A stretch of DNA of 64,000 nucleotides, taken from Bromus sterilis. Lineage: Eukaryota; Streptophyta; Magnoliopsida; Poales; Poaceae. The position numbers and the translations under genes were made by a program. Numbering within the stretch: position 1 is the stretch's first letter; each line of letters starts with the position of its first letter. The notes beneath the pieces are model-generated. The model was given only the letters and a program-made list of their open reading frames with translations. It was not told where the DNA came from and did no database searches. Positions 1 to 12,300 of the stretch are shown piece by piece. The stretch spans positions 3,472,001 to 3,536,000 of the forward strand of contig OX465598.1 in assembly GCA_950022295.1 (NCBI GenBank), in the 5' to 3' direction.

Positions 1-285
1 AGTAGATTTTTTTTTTGTAAAAAACATTGATGTATTTTTTATTAGAAACAGAATAGTATGCTTACATGCAAAACTAAAGTCAAATACACTCCTCTAGACT
101 ACATCAACACCTAAAATATTATTTATTATGCAATAAAGTGGATAAATGTAAGCAAAAATGTTATTTTTTATAAAATGACTTATTAATTACAACACAATAA
201 GCATGATGCGAGGGCCATCCTACTGAAATAAACTGCCTGCCAAGCCTTGGAGTGCTATGATCTACTTTTTTCGTTTCTTGATATA

Positions 286-645
286 GGCCCTGTTTGGATC
301 CATGGGTTAGAGTTAGAGTTGGTTAGATTGTACCAAACTAACCCCAAAACATCCAAACAGGAGGGTTAGAGTTGGTTAGATGCATCTAACCCATCCAAAA
401 AATCTAACCCACCCAAGAGGTGCTTATTTGGGTTAGAGTTGGATGGGGTCCACAAAAAATTACTTTTTCCACTATCTCCACCATACAAAATTCTGAATAA
501 AGTAGTCAAATGATTGGAATGGTACATTTATTGACAATCTAACCCCACCATCCAAAAACCTCTTTGGTTAGAGTTAGTTTTGGGTTAGACTAGGGTTAGA
601 ATCTAACTCTAACCTCTAACCGAGTTAGAGTATCCAAACAGGGCC
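286..645. mobile_element. Tourist/Harbinger-like MITE (360 bp)
   Basis: The element begins with GGCCCTGTTTGGAT and ends with its perfect 14-bp inverted complement. It is flanked on both sides by ATA (283-285 and 646-648), which fits a 3-bp target-site duplication. The interior is rich in alternating GTTAGAG and CTCTAAC or CTAACCC words, so much of the element could fold on itself. It has no coding capacity. The TGTTTGG-type terminus is typical of Tourist/PIF-Harbinger MITEs of grasses. The superfamily is inferred from the ends only; ATA is not the canonical TWA duplication. Confidence 0.8.
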
Positions 646-887
646 ATAAGGTGTTTAAGCTTTTTGCACGAATATTAATACATATGTATAATGCTACAAT
701 TGGATTGATCTATATAGGAAAAATCAAAAGAAAATCATTCGAATCAGCCAATAATAATATAAAAAACCTCCGTTCTATCTCTTTCAACAGATATATTTAT
801 CTAAACGGATAGTATAATACTAATATATCATGTATTTTGGAAAAAAAAACAAAATCTTAAACACCTTATATCAAAGAACAAAGGAAG

Positions 888-894
888 TATATAA
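888..894 (+). promoter_or_regulatory. TATA box of the cysteine protease gene
   Basis: TATATAA lies 94 bp upstream of the chosen ATG at 988. This spacing allows transcription to start around 920 with a leader of about 65 nt. It is the only good TATA element in the 100 bp before the gene. No transcript data were available. Confidence 0.55.
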
Positions 895-987
895 GAACCC
901 CAATGGCCGAAGGGGAGCGGCACTGCGGCCAGAGGAAACTTCCCTCTAGTAGTTGTTCTCTCCTGTTCGTCGTTCCACCAAGTGACC

Positions 988-2073
988 ATGGCGACCACAG
1001 TGGCGACACTCCTGCTCGCGGTGACCATGGCCTTGCTCCTCGCTGCGTCGGGTGCGACTGCGAGTGGCGGCAGCAACATCACCATGTCGTTCGCCTCGGA
1101 GGAGGTCGCGTCGGAGGAGGCCCTCCTCTCCCTGTACGAGAGGTGGGCGAAGCACTTCGACAAGGCTCTCCCAAGCGGTGGAGCACGCGGCAGCGCCCGC
1201 TTCGCCGTTTTCACGCAGAGCGTCCGGCTGGCGCACCGGCGCGGCCCCGGCAAACTGAGGCTCAACGAGTTCGCCGACACCGCGCTCAAGGAAGTCCACA
1301 ACACGCGCTGCTACATCCCGCTCACCACCATGGGAGCGGAGGGCCATGGGTTCAGACGGAGGTACGACGATGGCGCGGCCCTGCCGGCGTCCCACGACTG
1401 GCGCGCCGCGGGCGTGGTGACGCCGGTCAGGGACCAAGGGAGCCACTGCGGAAGCTGCTGGGCTTTCGCGACGGCGTCGGCCATCGAGAGCCTTCTGGCG
1501 ATCGAGCACGGCGACGTGATCCTGCTGTCCCCGCAGCAACTGGTCGACTGCGACAACTACAACCAGCACTGCATCGGCGGCGCCCCGGCGGTGGCGTTCC
1601 AGATCCTGACGTTCGCCACCGCCGGCATGTCGCGGTGGACGGACTACCCGTACAAGGACGCCCAGGGGTGGTGCTACCCGGCCCGCAAAGTCGTGGGCAT
1701 CAGGGGCTGGGGGAGCGTGCGGGTGCGGAACGAGAGGGCGCTCATGGCGGCGGTGATCAAACAGCCCGTCGCCGTCTCCGTCGACGCCAACAGCACGGCC
1801 TTCCAGCTTGAGTACCGCGGCGGCGTCTTCGACGGGCCCTGCAACACCACTCTCGGTCACGCCATGACGCTCGTCGGCTACGGCACCACCGGACACAACG
1901 ACCCTTACGGCGAGCCGGCCGGAATCGACTATTGGCTCCTCAAGAATTCCTGGTCGACGGCGTGGGGCGAAGCCGGCTATATGCGGCTCCGGCGTGGTGG
2001 CGAGGTCAAAGGTGGGGTCTGCGGGGTCATGCTCGAGGCCACTTATCCGCTCAGTTCGTATAAGCAATATTGA
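988..2073 (+). CDS. Papain-type (C1A) cysteine protease, intronless
   Basis: This encodes a 361-residue secreted or vacuolar cysteine endopeptidase precursor. The start is ATG 988, which has a good context (ACCATGG) and directly opens a signal peptide (hydrophobic residues about 6-22). A GTG six bases upstream in the same frame is not a plausible start. The propeptide (about 45-125) is poorly conserved: a FADT segment survives (LNEFADT), but the ERFNIN helix is degenerate. The mature enzyme starts near LPASHDWR. Catalytic residues are visible: Gln150 in RDQGSHCGSCW, Cys157, His291 in LGHAMTLVGYG and Asn320 in LLKNSWS. There is no granulin domain and no KDEL tail. The frame is open throughout and has no introns, although many plant relatives have them, so a retro-origin or intron loss is possible. 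Function in senescence, defence or storage-protein turnover cannot be decided from sequence. Confidence 0.93.
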   Translation: MATTVATLLLAVTMALLLAASGATASGGSNITMSFASEEVASEEALLSLYERWAKHFDKALPSGGARGSARFAVFTQSVRLAHRRGPGKLRLNEFADTALKEVHNTRCYIPLTTMGAEGHGFRRRYDDGAALPASHDWRAAGVVTPVRDQGSHCGSCWAFATASAIESLLAIEHGDVILLSPQQLVDCDNYNQHCIGGAPAVAFQILTFATAGMSRWTDYPYKDAQGWCYPARKVVGIRGWGSVRVRNERALMAAVIKQPVAVSVDANSTAFQLEYRGGVFDGPCNTTLGHAMTLVGYGTTGHNDPYGEPAGIDYWLLKNSWSTAWGEAGYMRLRRGGEVKGGVCGVMLEATYPLSSYKQY

Positions 2074-2149
2074 TTTAACTAGTGTAGAGTGATGAACTGG
2101 ACTAGTTAAGAAATTGACAGTGTAGAGTGATGAGCTTTATCCCAAAAAT

Positions 2150-2740
2150 ACATTTTCCCAACAACATACTCATTAAGGAAAATATATTTCCATAATCCAG
2201 CTCCATTCCCTAGTTTTCAAAACCACTTAGCAAGGAGTGCTTTATTCATGAACTCCAAATACAAAATCTCAGACCACCCTGTTCCTTAGGAAGGTAACAA
2301 CATGTTTTCTACTAGTTGGCTAGGTGATTTTTTTTTTTAATGTTCATCATCCTGCCAACCCAAACTAATGTAGCTCTAAAGAAGCCAACTATTTTTTTTT
2401 CTAACCACCACACATATGGTATAAAAGGACATCACATATAAAGGGATATTTGTCAGGCAAGATTGAAATAAAGTGACCCCCAGCAATATTAAGAAGCCTT
2501 CCTTGCCAACACCCATATCTTTTATCATGTTTATGAATGATCCAATTCCAATGTCGTTTAATCCTGATTGTCACATTGGATACATGAATTCCTAGATTTT
2601 TCAGTGGTCTTTTTCCCAATATCACAGGTAAAAATTCGTGATAGATGTTATATTTCTATATAGCCTCCCCCAAACAAGAACAAGTCATTCTTATGAACAT
2701 TAATAATTATTCCAAACACTATTCAAAGGCGCATGCTATG
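2150..2740 (-). pseudogene. LINE reverse transcriptase remnant
   Basis: Read on the minus strand, this stretch keeps recognisable pieces of the C-terminal reverse-transcriptase region of plant non-LTR retrotransposons, in the right order but with stops and frameshifts. The pieces are an INVHKNDLFLFG-like segment (near 2700), PLKNLGIH (near 2600), WQGRLLNIAGG (near 2490), KEQGGLRF (near 2290) and MNKALLAKWF (near 2240). The order and spacing match the family. It is non-functional. Its ends are not defined, and no poly-A tail or target duplication was seen. Confidence 0.7.
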
Positions 2741-2744
2741 AATT

Positions 2745-2885
2745 TCATTTTTTTTGCACTATCTACTCTATCTTCTATCCATCTATCTATTTTATCCATA
2801 CATCAATATATCTATTCTATCAAGATATCGGTCTATCTATTATATTTTCTATCTATTTATCTATTCTATCTATCTATCTATTTGT
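2745..2885. repeat. Imperfect (CTAT)n microsatellite tract
   Basis: About 140 bp is built mostly of CTAT, CTATC and CTATT words, with the purest run at 2862-2883. It lies beside the LINE remnant and has no coding potential; the open frame across it is a by-product of the repeat. Confidence 0.8.
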
Positions 2886-3213
2886 TATGTTATATTATAT
2901 TCATCACGCAAAGAGGTATAATAGATGCGAAGCAACGGTTCAGCCCATCAAAGAAACATTTAGAAGGTTAACCCCGCTAAGAAAGGGCCATGCATCATTT
3001 TGGAGCAACATTCTTGTGTGCTTGCTGTCAGTGCACATGTACATGATACAACACAATGTGTGCGAGCAAAAAAATTCAAAAAAAAAAAGTGTGAGCAATT
3101 GGAGCGCTTTATGCTTTTCAAGCATATCCACAGCCAGAAAAGGCAGCTCTGCAACAGTAGTAAACTTATCTTGCTTTCAGCAGAGATACGTGGAATGTAG
3201 CGAAATACCAAGC

Positions 3214-3300
3214 CATTTCAAACATAGCATTAAGTCCCTTAACTTACATTTCAAACATAACATTAATTCCCTTAACTTACATTTCAAAAAAAGTCCCTTA
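3214..3300. repeat. 38-bp tandem repeat, about 2.3 copies
   Basis: A unit beginning CATTTCAAACATA and ending CCCTTAACTTA is repeated in tandem, with the third copy truncated. It is a local duplication in AT-rich intergenic DNA. Confidence 0.75.
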
Positions 3301-4132
3301 TCCTACGCCTTTGTTCAGCTTGCAGAACTGACTACATCTCAAAGATGAGTGCCAAGTTTCGAGATCCCCATGATGACCACAAGTACATTAATTTCCTGAC
3401 AATGCAAGCCAATCTCAATATTTTTACTTGAACATACTATGTACTCCACGTTGAGGAGTACTATTATTATGTGACCCACAATTGAGGTGTATATGTTTTT
3501 TTTATTTGAAATGTATTGTAAACATATTTTTAAACATAAAAAATATTCAAAACAATTACCTCCACGTACATCAAAACATATTTATACGAGATTTAGTTTT
3601 GAAGATCTCGTCGCGAAAAACCTAAAGGTAAAAACGGATCTTCGTTTTCAACGCTCGATTCAAAAGTTATACTTGCATGCATGCGCGTGTAGGTACTTCA
3701 TTCGCATGCATGCAGTACAGTTATCCTTTGTCGCGTAGCGGGTGCACTCGATTGATCCGGAGAGCGCAACTGCATTTTTAAGTCATGAGGGACATTTTAA
3801 TATAGAAAAACAAATTATGAGTTACCTCGCATTTTAATTTTCTATGCAATAATTTTGTATGAATACACATATGTAGTTGCTATCATTGTTTTAGGTTTAA
3901 CTAAGGGTGATGTCTCCATTATCTCCGTTCAACGTTGTTTTTGTTTCGTACCATTTCTTCGATATATTCTCAAAGTAATAAGTTAATAAAGCATAAATCA
4001 CACTAACTTTTAGATTTTATCTCTAAATTTTTTCTTTCATTTTTTAAATAATTAAATTATACTATCTTTCATAATTTTGTACATATTTTAAAATATTAAA
4101 TTACTCCTATTTGTTAATACACACACTAGCAC
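3301..4132. other. AT-rich intergenic DNA, nothing recognised
   Basis: AT-rich sequence with many TTTAAA-type words and no coding frame that resembles a protein family. It separates the protease gene and LINE debris from the MET1 promoter. I see no transposon ends here. Confidence 0.5.

Positions 4133-4161
<29 letters not shown>
4133..4161. repeat. (CA)n microsatellite upstream of MET1
   Basis: About 14 CA units lie roughly 120 bp before the MET1 TATA box. Such promoter-proximal dinucleotide runs are usually length-polymorphic, so this is a likely marker. No regulatory role can be claimed. Confidence 0.9.
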
Positions 4162-4163
<2 letters not shown>

Positions 4164-4282
4164 AGGAACGGAATGGCGGCCCAAGGGAAGCCCAACGAAA
4201 AAGGAGAGGAAGCGGCGGCGGCGTCCCGCCGAAACGGAGCCGCCCCAAAACTCCAAACCCGCGCCCTTCCCACCGCTTTGCT

Positions 4283-4289
4283 TATATAA
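4283..4289 (+). promoter_or_regulatory. Probable TATA box of the MET1 gene
   Basis: TATATAA sits in a GC-rich promoter context and is followed by a pyrimidine-rich CTCTCC-type leader beginning about 25-30 bp downstream. It precedes the predicted first non-coding exon. The transcription start near 4315 is inferred. Confidence 0.6.
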
Positions 4290-4314
4290 CACGCTTCCCT
4301 TTCACACTCTCCTC

Positions 4315-6309
4315 TTTCTATCTCTGCCCACTCCTCTCCCCAAACCAGCACCACGTCTCTTCGCTTCCGGGTACCCCACCCACACCCCTACCCCTACCTA
4401 CGAGTGGAGTGACCCCACCTACGATCGACACCCCGACCTTGCTCCCGTCGCCGCACCGCCGGAGGGAGCCACCGCGCGCCTGCTCCGGAAGGTAATCGCT
4501 CGCTCGCCCGCCTGCCGTCCGCCGCAGCATTGCCTCCGCCCGTCCGTTGCTTTGCGAGTTTTTTTTTTTTGAGCGAGGGTTTCGATTCGGACATTTATGG
4601 AAGTGGATGATTCGCTCCCTCGTTTTTGTAGCTTCGCGAGCTGATCGCGCCGCCGCGCGCTCCTTCCTACCACGCCGCGCGATTTCCCCCAATTTTTTCC
4701 CGAGGGTTTCGGTCGCTCGGTCGGTGATTTTTGGCCTCCCCGGCGGGGCTGGTCGGCGCTCGTACCACCTGGTAGACGACCAGCCGCATTAGATTATTAT
4801 TACGGTCCTCTTCGACCGCGACCGCGTTCCACGGCGGGTTCACACCGGCGGCGGGTTCTCCGCCTCGTCCGCGTGCCTGTGCGAGCGCGCGAACGCGCGC
4901 TGGCGACGCCGTCGATGGATGGATGGATGGATGAACGGATGGTCGACGACCGGCTAGCTTAGACGTCGCTGAGCCGCCTGTATGTAGGTCGCACCGAAGA
5001 AGCCTCCCACATTTCCGCCCACCTCGGGATACTCGCTTTGTGTGCTTTGGCGTCTCCATCGTCGCCCCTTTTGGTCCGAATCGGGCCGGCTGTGCTTTCA
5101 ATGTTCCACTTACGGTGTAGATCTACGTTTTTGCATTTGGACTCCTGACAAGGACGCTTCACTGATGGTTTATACTGATGTCCTGTGGTTTTGTTATGCA
5201 GGAGTTTGGTGGATCTGTGCCGCCTTCCCTCCGTGGAGCCTGTGGATTTTGCACCGGCGAGGTAGTAACCATGTCCTCCATCACCCGCTCCCCCTTGATG
5301 AACTACCTAGCAACAAAACTCTTGTTACTAGCTAGTTTAGTTGGCCAGGAGCTGTCGCCTTTGCGGCATCGCGGCGTTTTCATGCTCTCTTTGTTATTAA
5401 CTGTGATTGTCCACTTGTGGTTGTTGCATTGCACCGCAGCGCTGTTTCTTAGCGGCTTTGCTTGCTCTAGTGATGAGATATATGCGCCCATTTGCAAGTC
5501 GCATTGTAAAGCAATTGAATTGTTTGCTTAGTGTGTTATGCAGAATGTGCTCCTGCATAGCTACATGGGATAAATTGATATTGTTCGACCTCTGTCCTTT
5601 TTTATCTCCAGCGCACTCATTGTCATTGTTATGTGCAAGGGGCTTGCTTTATACCACAGGCCTGTACATCATCGTTTCATGTGTCCATGAACTAGTTCCT
5701 TGTTTGTTAATGTGTTTATACAGAATTATTGCTTTGTGATGTAACTGCCGAACTCTTTGTGATGCAAAAGTACTTCTAACTAGTATGTGGTCACTTGGAA
5801 TCAAGTCAGCTGGGAGCTGTTGCCCTTGTGCTCCTTGTTAACCGTGGGGACCGTGGCAATGTAGCTTTCTGGCCAATTTACTTGCTCTAGTGATGGGATC
5901 TAGGTGCCTATCGGCAAATCAGGGACGTGCGTCCTCTTTACATGGCAATGCTGGTGAATTTGTTTGACTTAACATGTTATGGAGAATCTGTCCCTACATA
6001 GTTGCATAGGATAAACTGATATTGTTCAGCTGCTGTCCCTTTTATATTTAGTTAGTGCACTCATTGTTATGTCCCGGAGCGTAGGTTTGTAGACCACGTC
6101 TCTCTTCAATAGTTGCTATAAACTGCATGCCATTAACTGTGTCTAAGTTCATTAATTGATCCATGTGTCCATGAACTAGTTCCTTGTTTGTACATGTGTT
6201 AATGAACTGCTGCTTTGTGATGTAACCACCAAACCCCTGTTTGCAGTTTGATTGCTACATTTATCTGAACTTCTAATGGACATATCTACTTGATTGTAAA
6301 GCTGTACAG
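4315..6309 (+). other. MET1: MET1 5' leader: two probable non-coding exons and introns
   Basis: From splice signals I infer exon 1 (about 4315-4491, donor GGAAG/GTAATC) and exon 2 (5202-5261, acceptor TTATGCAG/GAG, donor GCGAG/GTAGTA). The acceptor TGTACAG at 6303-6309 opens exon 3, which holds the start codon. Both leader exons are GC-rich and the intervening DNA is T-rich, as in plant introns. Intron 1 carries a short (GGAT)n run near 4917-4934. Neither exon continues the MET1 frame, so the leader appears non-coding. A full-length cDNA would be needed to fix the first exon. Confidence 0.6.
5340..6240 (+). repeat. Tandem duplication inside MET1 intron 2
   Basis: Two diverged copies of a 420-465 bp unit follow each other (about 5340-5765 and 5808-6240). 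Shared landmarks in the same order are GGAGCTGT, CTTGCTCTAGTGATG, ATTGATATTGTTC or ACTGATATTGTTC, GCACTCATTG, and TGTGTCCATGAACTAGTTCC. The copies differ by many substitutions and small indels, so this is not a recent event. Confidence 0.75.
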
Positions 6310-6316
6310 GGGACTT

Positions 6317-9300
6317 ATGGTGAAATTGCCGCTTTCTCCTGCTACTGCAGGTATGTTTGCCTTGCTATTTTCGCTGCAACATTTTAGGTATCAGCTTATA
6401 GTTCCTGCAGTATTGCATTTCTCTGCAGATATTATTCCATTTTTATAAGTCTAATATGTGGTGTGGTATATAAGGCTATGAGTCAAGACAACATTGTTGC
6501 TTATTGATACATTTGCCATCTCAGGCGTTTAATTGATCATTCAGCAGTATATTTTACAAGGTTGCTTTGTCCAGGGAGCATAAGTTAGAACTTTTTTTTT
6601 ATCATGAGTTGTGAAGCTTGGCTTGAGCATAATTAGATGGGTTAGTTCAAATAATGCGTAGTTAAACATCAGCTTCCAGCTGGAGGAAAGTATAGATGAC
6701 ATCAAAGTAAATAAATGTTACTGTTAAATGACATCCTTAAGTAGATGTAGTTCACCAATTAGTAACCAAAGTTGTATAAGATGTGTAAGACGACAAGAGA
6801 ACTGAGTGCAGCTCCATTGACTAGTTTCATGAATGCATGCCCAGCCAACCCATGTTTGATGCCTGCCCTCCGTGTGCTTCCCCATGGGTTGTTTCTTACC
6901 ATAAAAATCCACATGGGGTATAGTTTTGTTTTTACCAAAAGATAACTTGAGAACCGAGCATTGCTTAGTTACCACGTGTGCCCAACCACCTGCCCGTGTT
7001 CAAGCCTTGGCCTCTATGGGGTGCCTCATGCGTTGTTTCTTACTAAAAAAGTCACAGGGTGCTATTTCATGCAGGTCTATGTTTTTAATACAAGAGAACT
7101 TGCCCCGCGCCTTTGCGAACTTTATTCATTTGTCATCTCAATGTTTTACTACAAGTTTAACCTATTAGTTTTGTCTAGATAGCTGAATGGTTTTTGTTTT
7201 GCTCTTCTTATTTATGTTTGCTTTCTGGTTTCACAGGTCCTCCTTGTTTTGTTGCTGTATTTTCGTTTTATAAGCTTGATGCCATCTCAATGTTTTACTA
7301 GTACAAAATGACAGGGATTTGGGTGCATGTTCGAAAAAAATAGCTTAAGCTATTAGTGTGTAATCACACAGAACTGAGCATCACTCAGTTAGCAAGTGTG
7401 CCAAACTGTTCGAGGCTTGGCCTCTGTGGTGCCTCATGTGTCATTTCTTACTAAAAAGCCACAAGTGCCCATCCCCTGTAGGTCTAGATTCTTGGTACAA
7501 GACAGCTTGTACCACACCTTTTTAGACATCATTCATATATCATGTTCTACAAAAGTTTAAGCTACCCCCTCTGATCCATATTAATGGACTTAAGTTTGTC
7601 TAGATACACATGCATCTAGTCTAAATACTTAACTAGATACATACGAATCTAGAGGCCGGGTGTACTTACTTAAATCTTTTGAGTAATAAAGCCCTTTATC
7701 AAAAAAAAAAGACAAAGTTGAGTCCATTAATATGGATCGGAGGTAATATTAGTTTTGGTTAGCTAGCTGAATAGTTTTGGTTTTGCTCTTCTTATTTGTT
7801 TTGGCCTTGGTTTCACAGGTGTTCCTGGTTTGGTTGCTTACTCTGTTTTTATTGTTGTAAGTTCTGCGTAAATCTTAAAGTTTTTCCTAGTAGCAAATGA
7901 CCCGCATTTGGGTGCGTATATGAGAAAAAAAATGCTTAAGCTATTAGGGAGTACACGTCTGCTCAGTACGATACGATATCCACATCTTGATTTGATTAGA
8001 AAATATGCTCCAAGTTTTGTGCAGTGTAGAATCCAAGTTCATACTGATAATAGTAAGTATTAAATCTTGGCCATACTTTCCCTTCTTTTGAATGCACTCA
8101 ATTTTATTTTTCTATATATGGGCTTCATCTGATGTATACACTGTTGCATCTAGTTAAGTTCTCAATGCGTCCGGCATTTTTTGTGACTTTCAGGAACAAA
8201 TAGGCCTAGAGCAAAGCGCCATAAGAGTGAAGATGAGGCCATTGAGGATGATAACAATATTAATAAAGAGAACAATGGTACCACTGCCAATGGTCATGAG
8301 GCCATTGTCCGCAAGAGACCAAAGAGAACAGTTGCCTGTTCTAATTACAATGAGAATGCAGTTGACTTATCTGAAGAAGATTTGCTTGTCACAATCAAGG
8401 AGATCCGGATTGAAGATGAAACAGAGGCTGTTAGGTTGACAAAAACAGGATCTGAAGATAAGAAACCTTGCAGAAAACTTGTTGATTTCATCTTGCGTGA
8501 TGGAGATGGTAATCCACAACCTTTTGAAATGTCTCAAAGTGATGGTATCTCCATAACAGCTGTCATCGTGCCCTTTGATGCTGATATGAAAAAGGCCAGG
8601 GAAAAGGGAGTACAGTGTGAGAGATTTGGGCGAATCAAGGACTGGTCAATTTCTGGATATAAAGAAGGCACTGTGATAATTTTGCTCTCAACAGAACTAG
8701 CTGATTATGAATGTGTGAAGCCAGCAAGTAGTTACAGATCTTTTTTTGACCTTTTCAGTCAGAAGGCCCGTGTCTGTGTTGAAGTTTACAGAAAGCTAGT
8801 CAGATCAGTTGGGGGAAATCCTTTGCTGGGTCAGGAAGAGTTGCTTGCTAGTGTTGTACGCTCCATCAATTCAGACAGAAGTTTCAAGGGAACGGTGAGC
8901 AAGGATTTTGTAATCTCCATTGGTGAGTTTATCCATAAACAACTTACTGCATTGGATCATACAGCAAACAGCGATGATGAGATACTGTCCACACTGCCTG
9001 TTCTTGTTGCACTAAGAAGTGAATGTAAATCTAGGTTGGAATATAGCAAGTTGCAAGCTATGACCTCAAATGGAACTCTGACGATCAAGGATGGGCAGAC
9101 GCAGTGTAAGGAGGTGACTGAGAATGAGGATGAAGATGAGAAATTAGCAAGACTCTTGCAGGAAGATGAAGAGTGGAAGATGAACAAGAAGCAGAGAGGC
9201 AAGCGTGAAAATTCACAGAAAAATGTCTACATCAAGATTAATGAAAGTGAGATTGCCAGTGACTACCCAATGCCAGCATACTATAAGCCATCTACTATAG

Positions 9301-12300
9301 AAATGGATGAGTACATGCTTGACAGCGAAGATGGCATGCTTGTGGAGGAACTGCCAGTAAGAATACTCAACAATTGGGCTCTATATAATTCAGATGCCAG
9401 ACTCATTCCTTTGGAGCTCATTCCTATGAAGCCAGGTGCAGAAAATGACATAGTGATCTTTGGATCTGGTTTTGTGAGAGATGATGATCATAGCTTCTGT
9501 TCAACAGCCGAGCCAACACAGTTATCTTCTTCCTCAAGTAAATCTGACCAGGAAGATAAAGGGATTGCAATTTATCTAAGTCCAATCAAGGAATGGGTTA
9601 TAGAATTTGGTGGTTTAATGATCTGCATATCTATTCGAACTGACATAGCTTGGTAAATACTCTTGCAACTCCAATTCATTCTGTACTATAAGCACACCTG
9701 CTTAATTACCTCGCCATGCATTTAGGATTTTGTCTTGAAGTTTATCTTTTGTTATGTGCATGGAATCTTGCAATTCCTTCCTATTAAACCTCCCTCTAAC
9801 TTACATATGAATCTCAATTATTTCAGGTACAAATTACGCCAGCCAACAAAGCAGTATGCGCCATGGTGTGACACTGTCCTTAAAACAGCAATGCTGTCTG
9901 TCAGTGTCATCTCTCTTCTAAAAGAACAAACTCGCGCTTCAAAACTTGCTTTTGCTGATGTTGTTAAGAGAGTAGCAGAATTTAAGAAAGGGGACCCTGT
10001 ATTTATTTCAACAAATGCAGCACTTGTTGAAAGATATCTTGTGGTGCATGGACAGATAATTCTTCAGCAGTTTGCAGGTTATCCAGAAAAGAATATTCGA
10101 CAGAGTGCCTTTATCACAGGCCTTACTGCAAAGATGGAAGAAAGAAGGCACTCAAAGCTAGCGATGAAGAAGAAAACAGCAACAAGGGGAGAGAATCTGA
10201 ACCCAAGTGCAAATATGAACCCAGTACTTAAAAGAAAACTTATGCGTGCGACAACTACAGGGTTGATCAGCAAGGTATGGAGTGATTACTATGCAGCCCA
10301 TTTCCCAGAGGACTCGAAGGAGGCAGATGCGAATGATGAACAGAAGGAAATTGAGGAGGAACAGGAAGAAAATGAAGATGATGATGCTGAGGTGGAGGTT
10401 GAAGTTGACGAGGAACATGTTTTGAGGACCCCGCCATCAACGAGGTCTAAAAAGCCATCATCAAATGCTTGTAAAGAAATTGAATGGGAAGGCCAAACAG
10501 TTGGAAAAACACTCTCTGGAGAAGTTCTGTACAAATGCGCCAGAGTTCGAGACCTGACTATTGCTGTTGGTGGGGCAGTAACATTTGAAGATGTTTCAGG
10601 AGAAGCCACCATGTGTTTTGTTGAGTATATGTACGAGAAACATGATGGTAGACAAATGATTCATGGAAGAATTCTGCAAAAAGGTTCACATACTGTCCTT
10701 GGCAATGCTGCAAATGAAAAAGAGGTTTTCTTTACTAATGACTGTTTAGAATTGGAAATAGGTGACATCAAAGACTCAGTGACCGTCAATTTCCAGCAGA
10801 TTCCTTGGGGTCACAAGTGCAGAAAGGAGCACTTGGAAGCTAATAGGATGGAGAGGGCCAAGGCAGAGGACAGGAAGAAAAAAGGTTTGCCGGTCGAGCA
10901 TATCTGCAAAAGCTTATACTGTCCTGAGAAAGGTGCCTTTTTCTCCCTCCCTTCTGATAAACTGGGCAATGGAACTGGCAGTTGTAGTTCTTGCGAGGAG
11001 CGAGAAGCAGTTGGTGATGAACTCAAAATATTATCAGAGACCAGCTTTGTCCTCAAGAATGTTACATACAATGTTCATGACTTCCTGTACATCAGGCCTG
11101 AGTTTTTCTCTGAAGTTGAGGGTCAGGGGACCTACAAGGCTGGAAGAAATGTTGGTTTGAAGCCCTATGTGGTGTGTCATCTGCAGAGTATCAAAGCTTC
11201 TGCTGGATCGAAGAAAACTAATCCAGAATCAACCAAAGTCAGTGTAAGAAGGCTATACAGGCCAGATGATATTTCATCAGCTAAAGCTTACACTTCAGAC
11301 ATCAGAGAGGTATGTCACTTTGCATTATTTTGTATTGTCTTATATTCACTTCATTATTGTTGATCAGCATTAATACCATCATATGCCTGTGATTCCACAT
11401 AACCTTTTGGTCTGCACATTTGGTCTTTAATATTTATTCTTTATTTTTTAATCCAGGTATACTACAGTGAAGATATAGTGAGTGTGCCAGTTGTGATGAT
11501 TGAGGGGAAATGTGAGGTTACAGCAAAGAACGACCTTCTGAACTCAAATCTTCCGGTAGTGGTCGAGCATGCCTTTTATTGTGAATATTTATATGATCTT
11601 GATACTGGAGCTCTCAAGCAGGTTAGATATTGCCAAAATTCAGCTTTTGATCTTCTCCAGTTACTTTGCGTTTATTTTGTTGAGAAATTGCTTCAGAGTT
11701 GACTGAGCCGATCTTGTTTATGAACCAGCTACCGACAAATGTTAAGCTCACGGCCCTGACAAGGAAGGCACATGCTGCGAAAAAGAATAAAGGAAAGCAG
11801 ATTTGCACCGATGAGCAAGCTGGTTCAGACAAACAGAACAACGCATCACCAGAGAACTGTCTTGCAACCCTTGATATTTTTGCTGGCTGTGGAGGTTTGT
11901 CTGAAGGATTGCAGCTATCTGGTAATGTATTTCCATCTGCATCTTTTTCATTAGATGCATGTGCATGCTAGAAGATAGAACACCTTGGCCTCCACATACT
12001 TTCTGATCATTTGACTCTACAGGCGCATCACATACAAAATGGGCAATTGAATATGAAGAACCTGCTGGGCAAGCATTTGGTGAAAATCATCCAGAGGCAG
12101 CGGTGTTTGTGGAGAACTGCAATGTGATTCTGAAGTATGCAACTCCCTTTCCCCCCCTTTGGACATACTAAACCTATTACTCCTGTATCTCCCAACTCAT
12201 TTGCGACTATTTGCCTTTGCAGGGCAATAATGGACAAGTGTGGTGATGTTGATGATTGCCTCTCGACCACCGAGGCTTCTGACCGAGCAGCTAAACTTTC

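Noticed and set aside
903..1811. 302-codon frame overlapping the cysteine protease
   Set aside because: It is a GC-rich shadow frame of the protease; the translation is Arg/Pro-rich with no family character. The minus-strand frame 946-2067 is rejected for the same reason.
4111..4692. Overlapping frames on both strands around the MET1 promoter
   Set aside because: They cross the CA repeat, TATA box and leader exon, are low complexity and match nothing.
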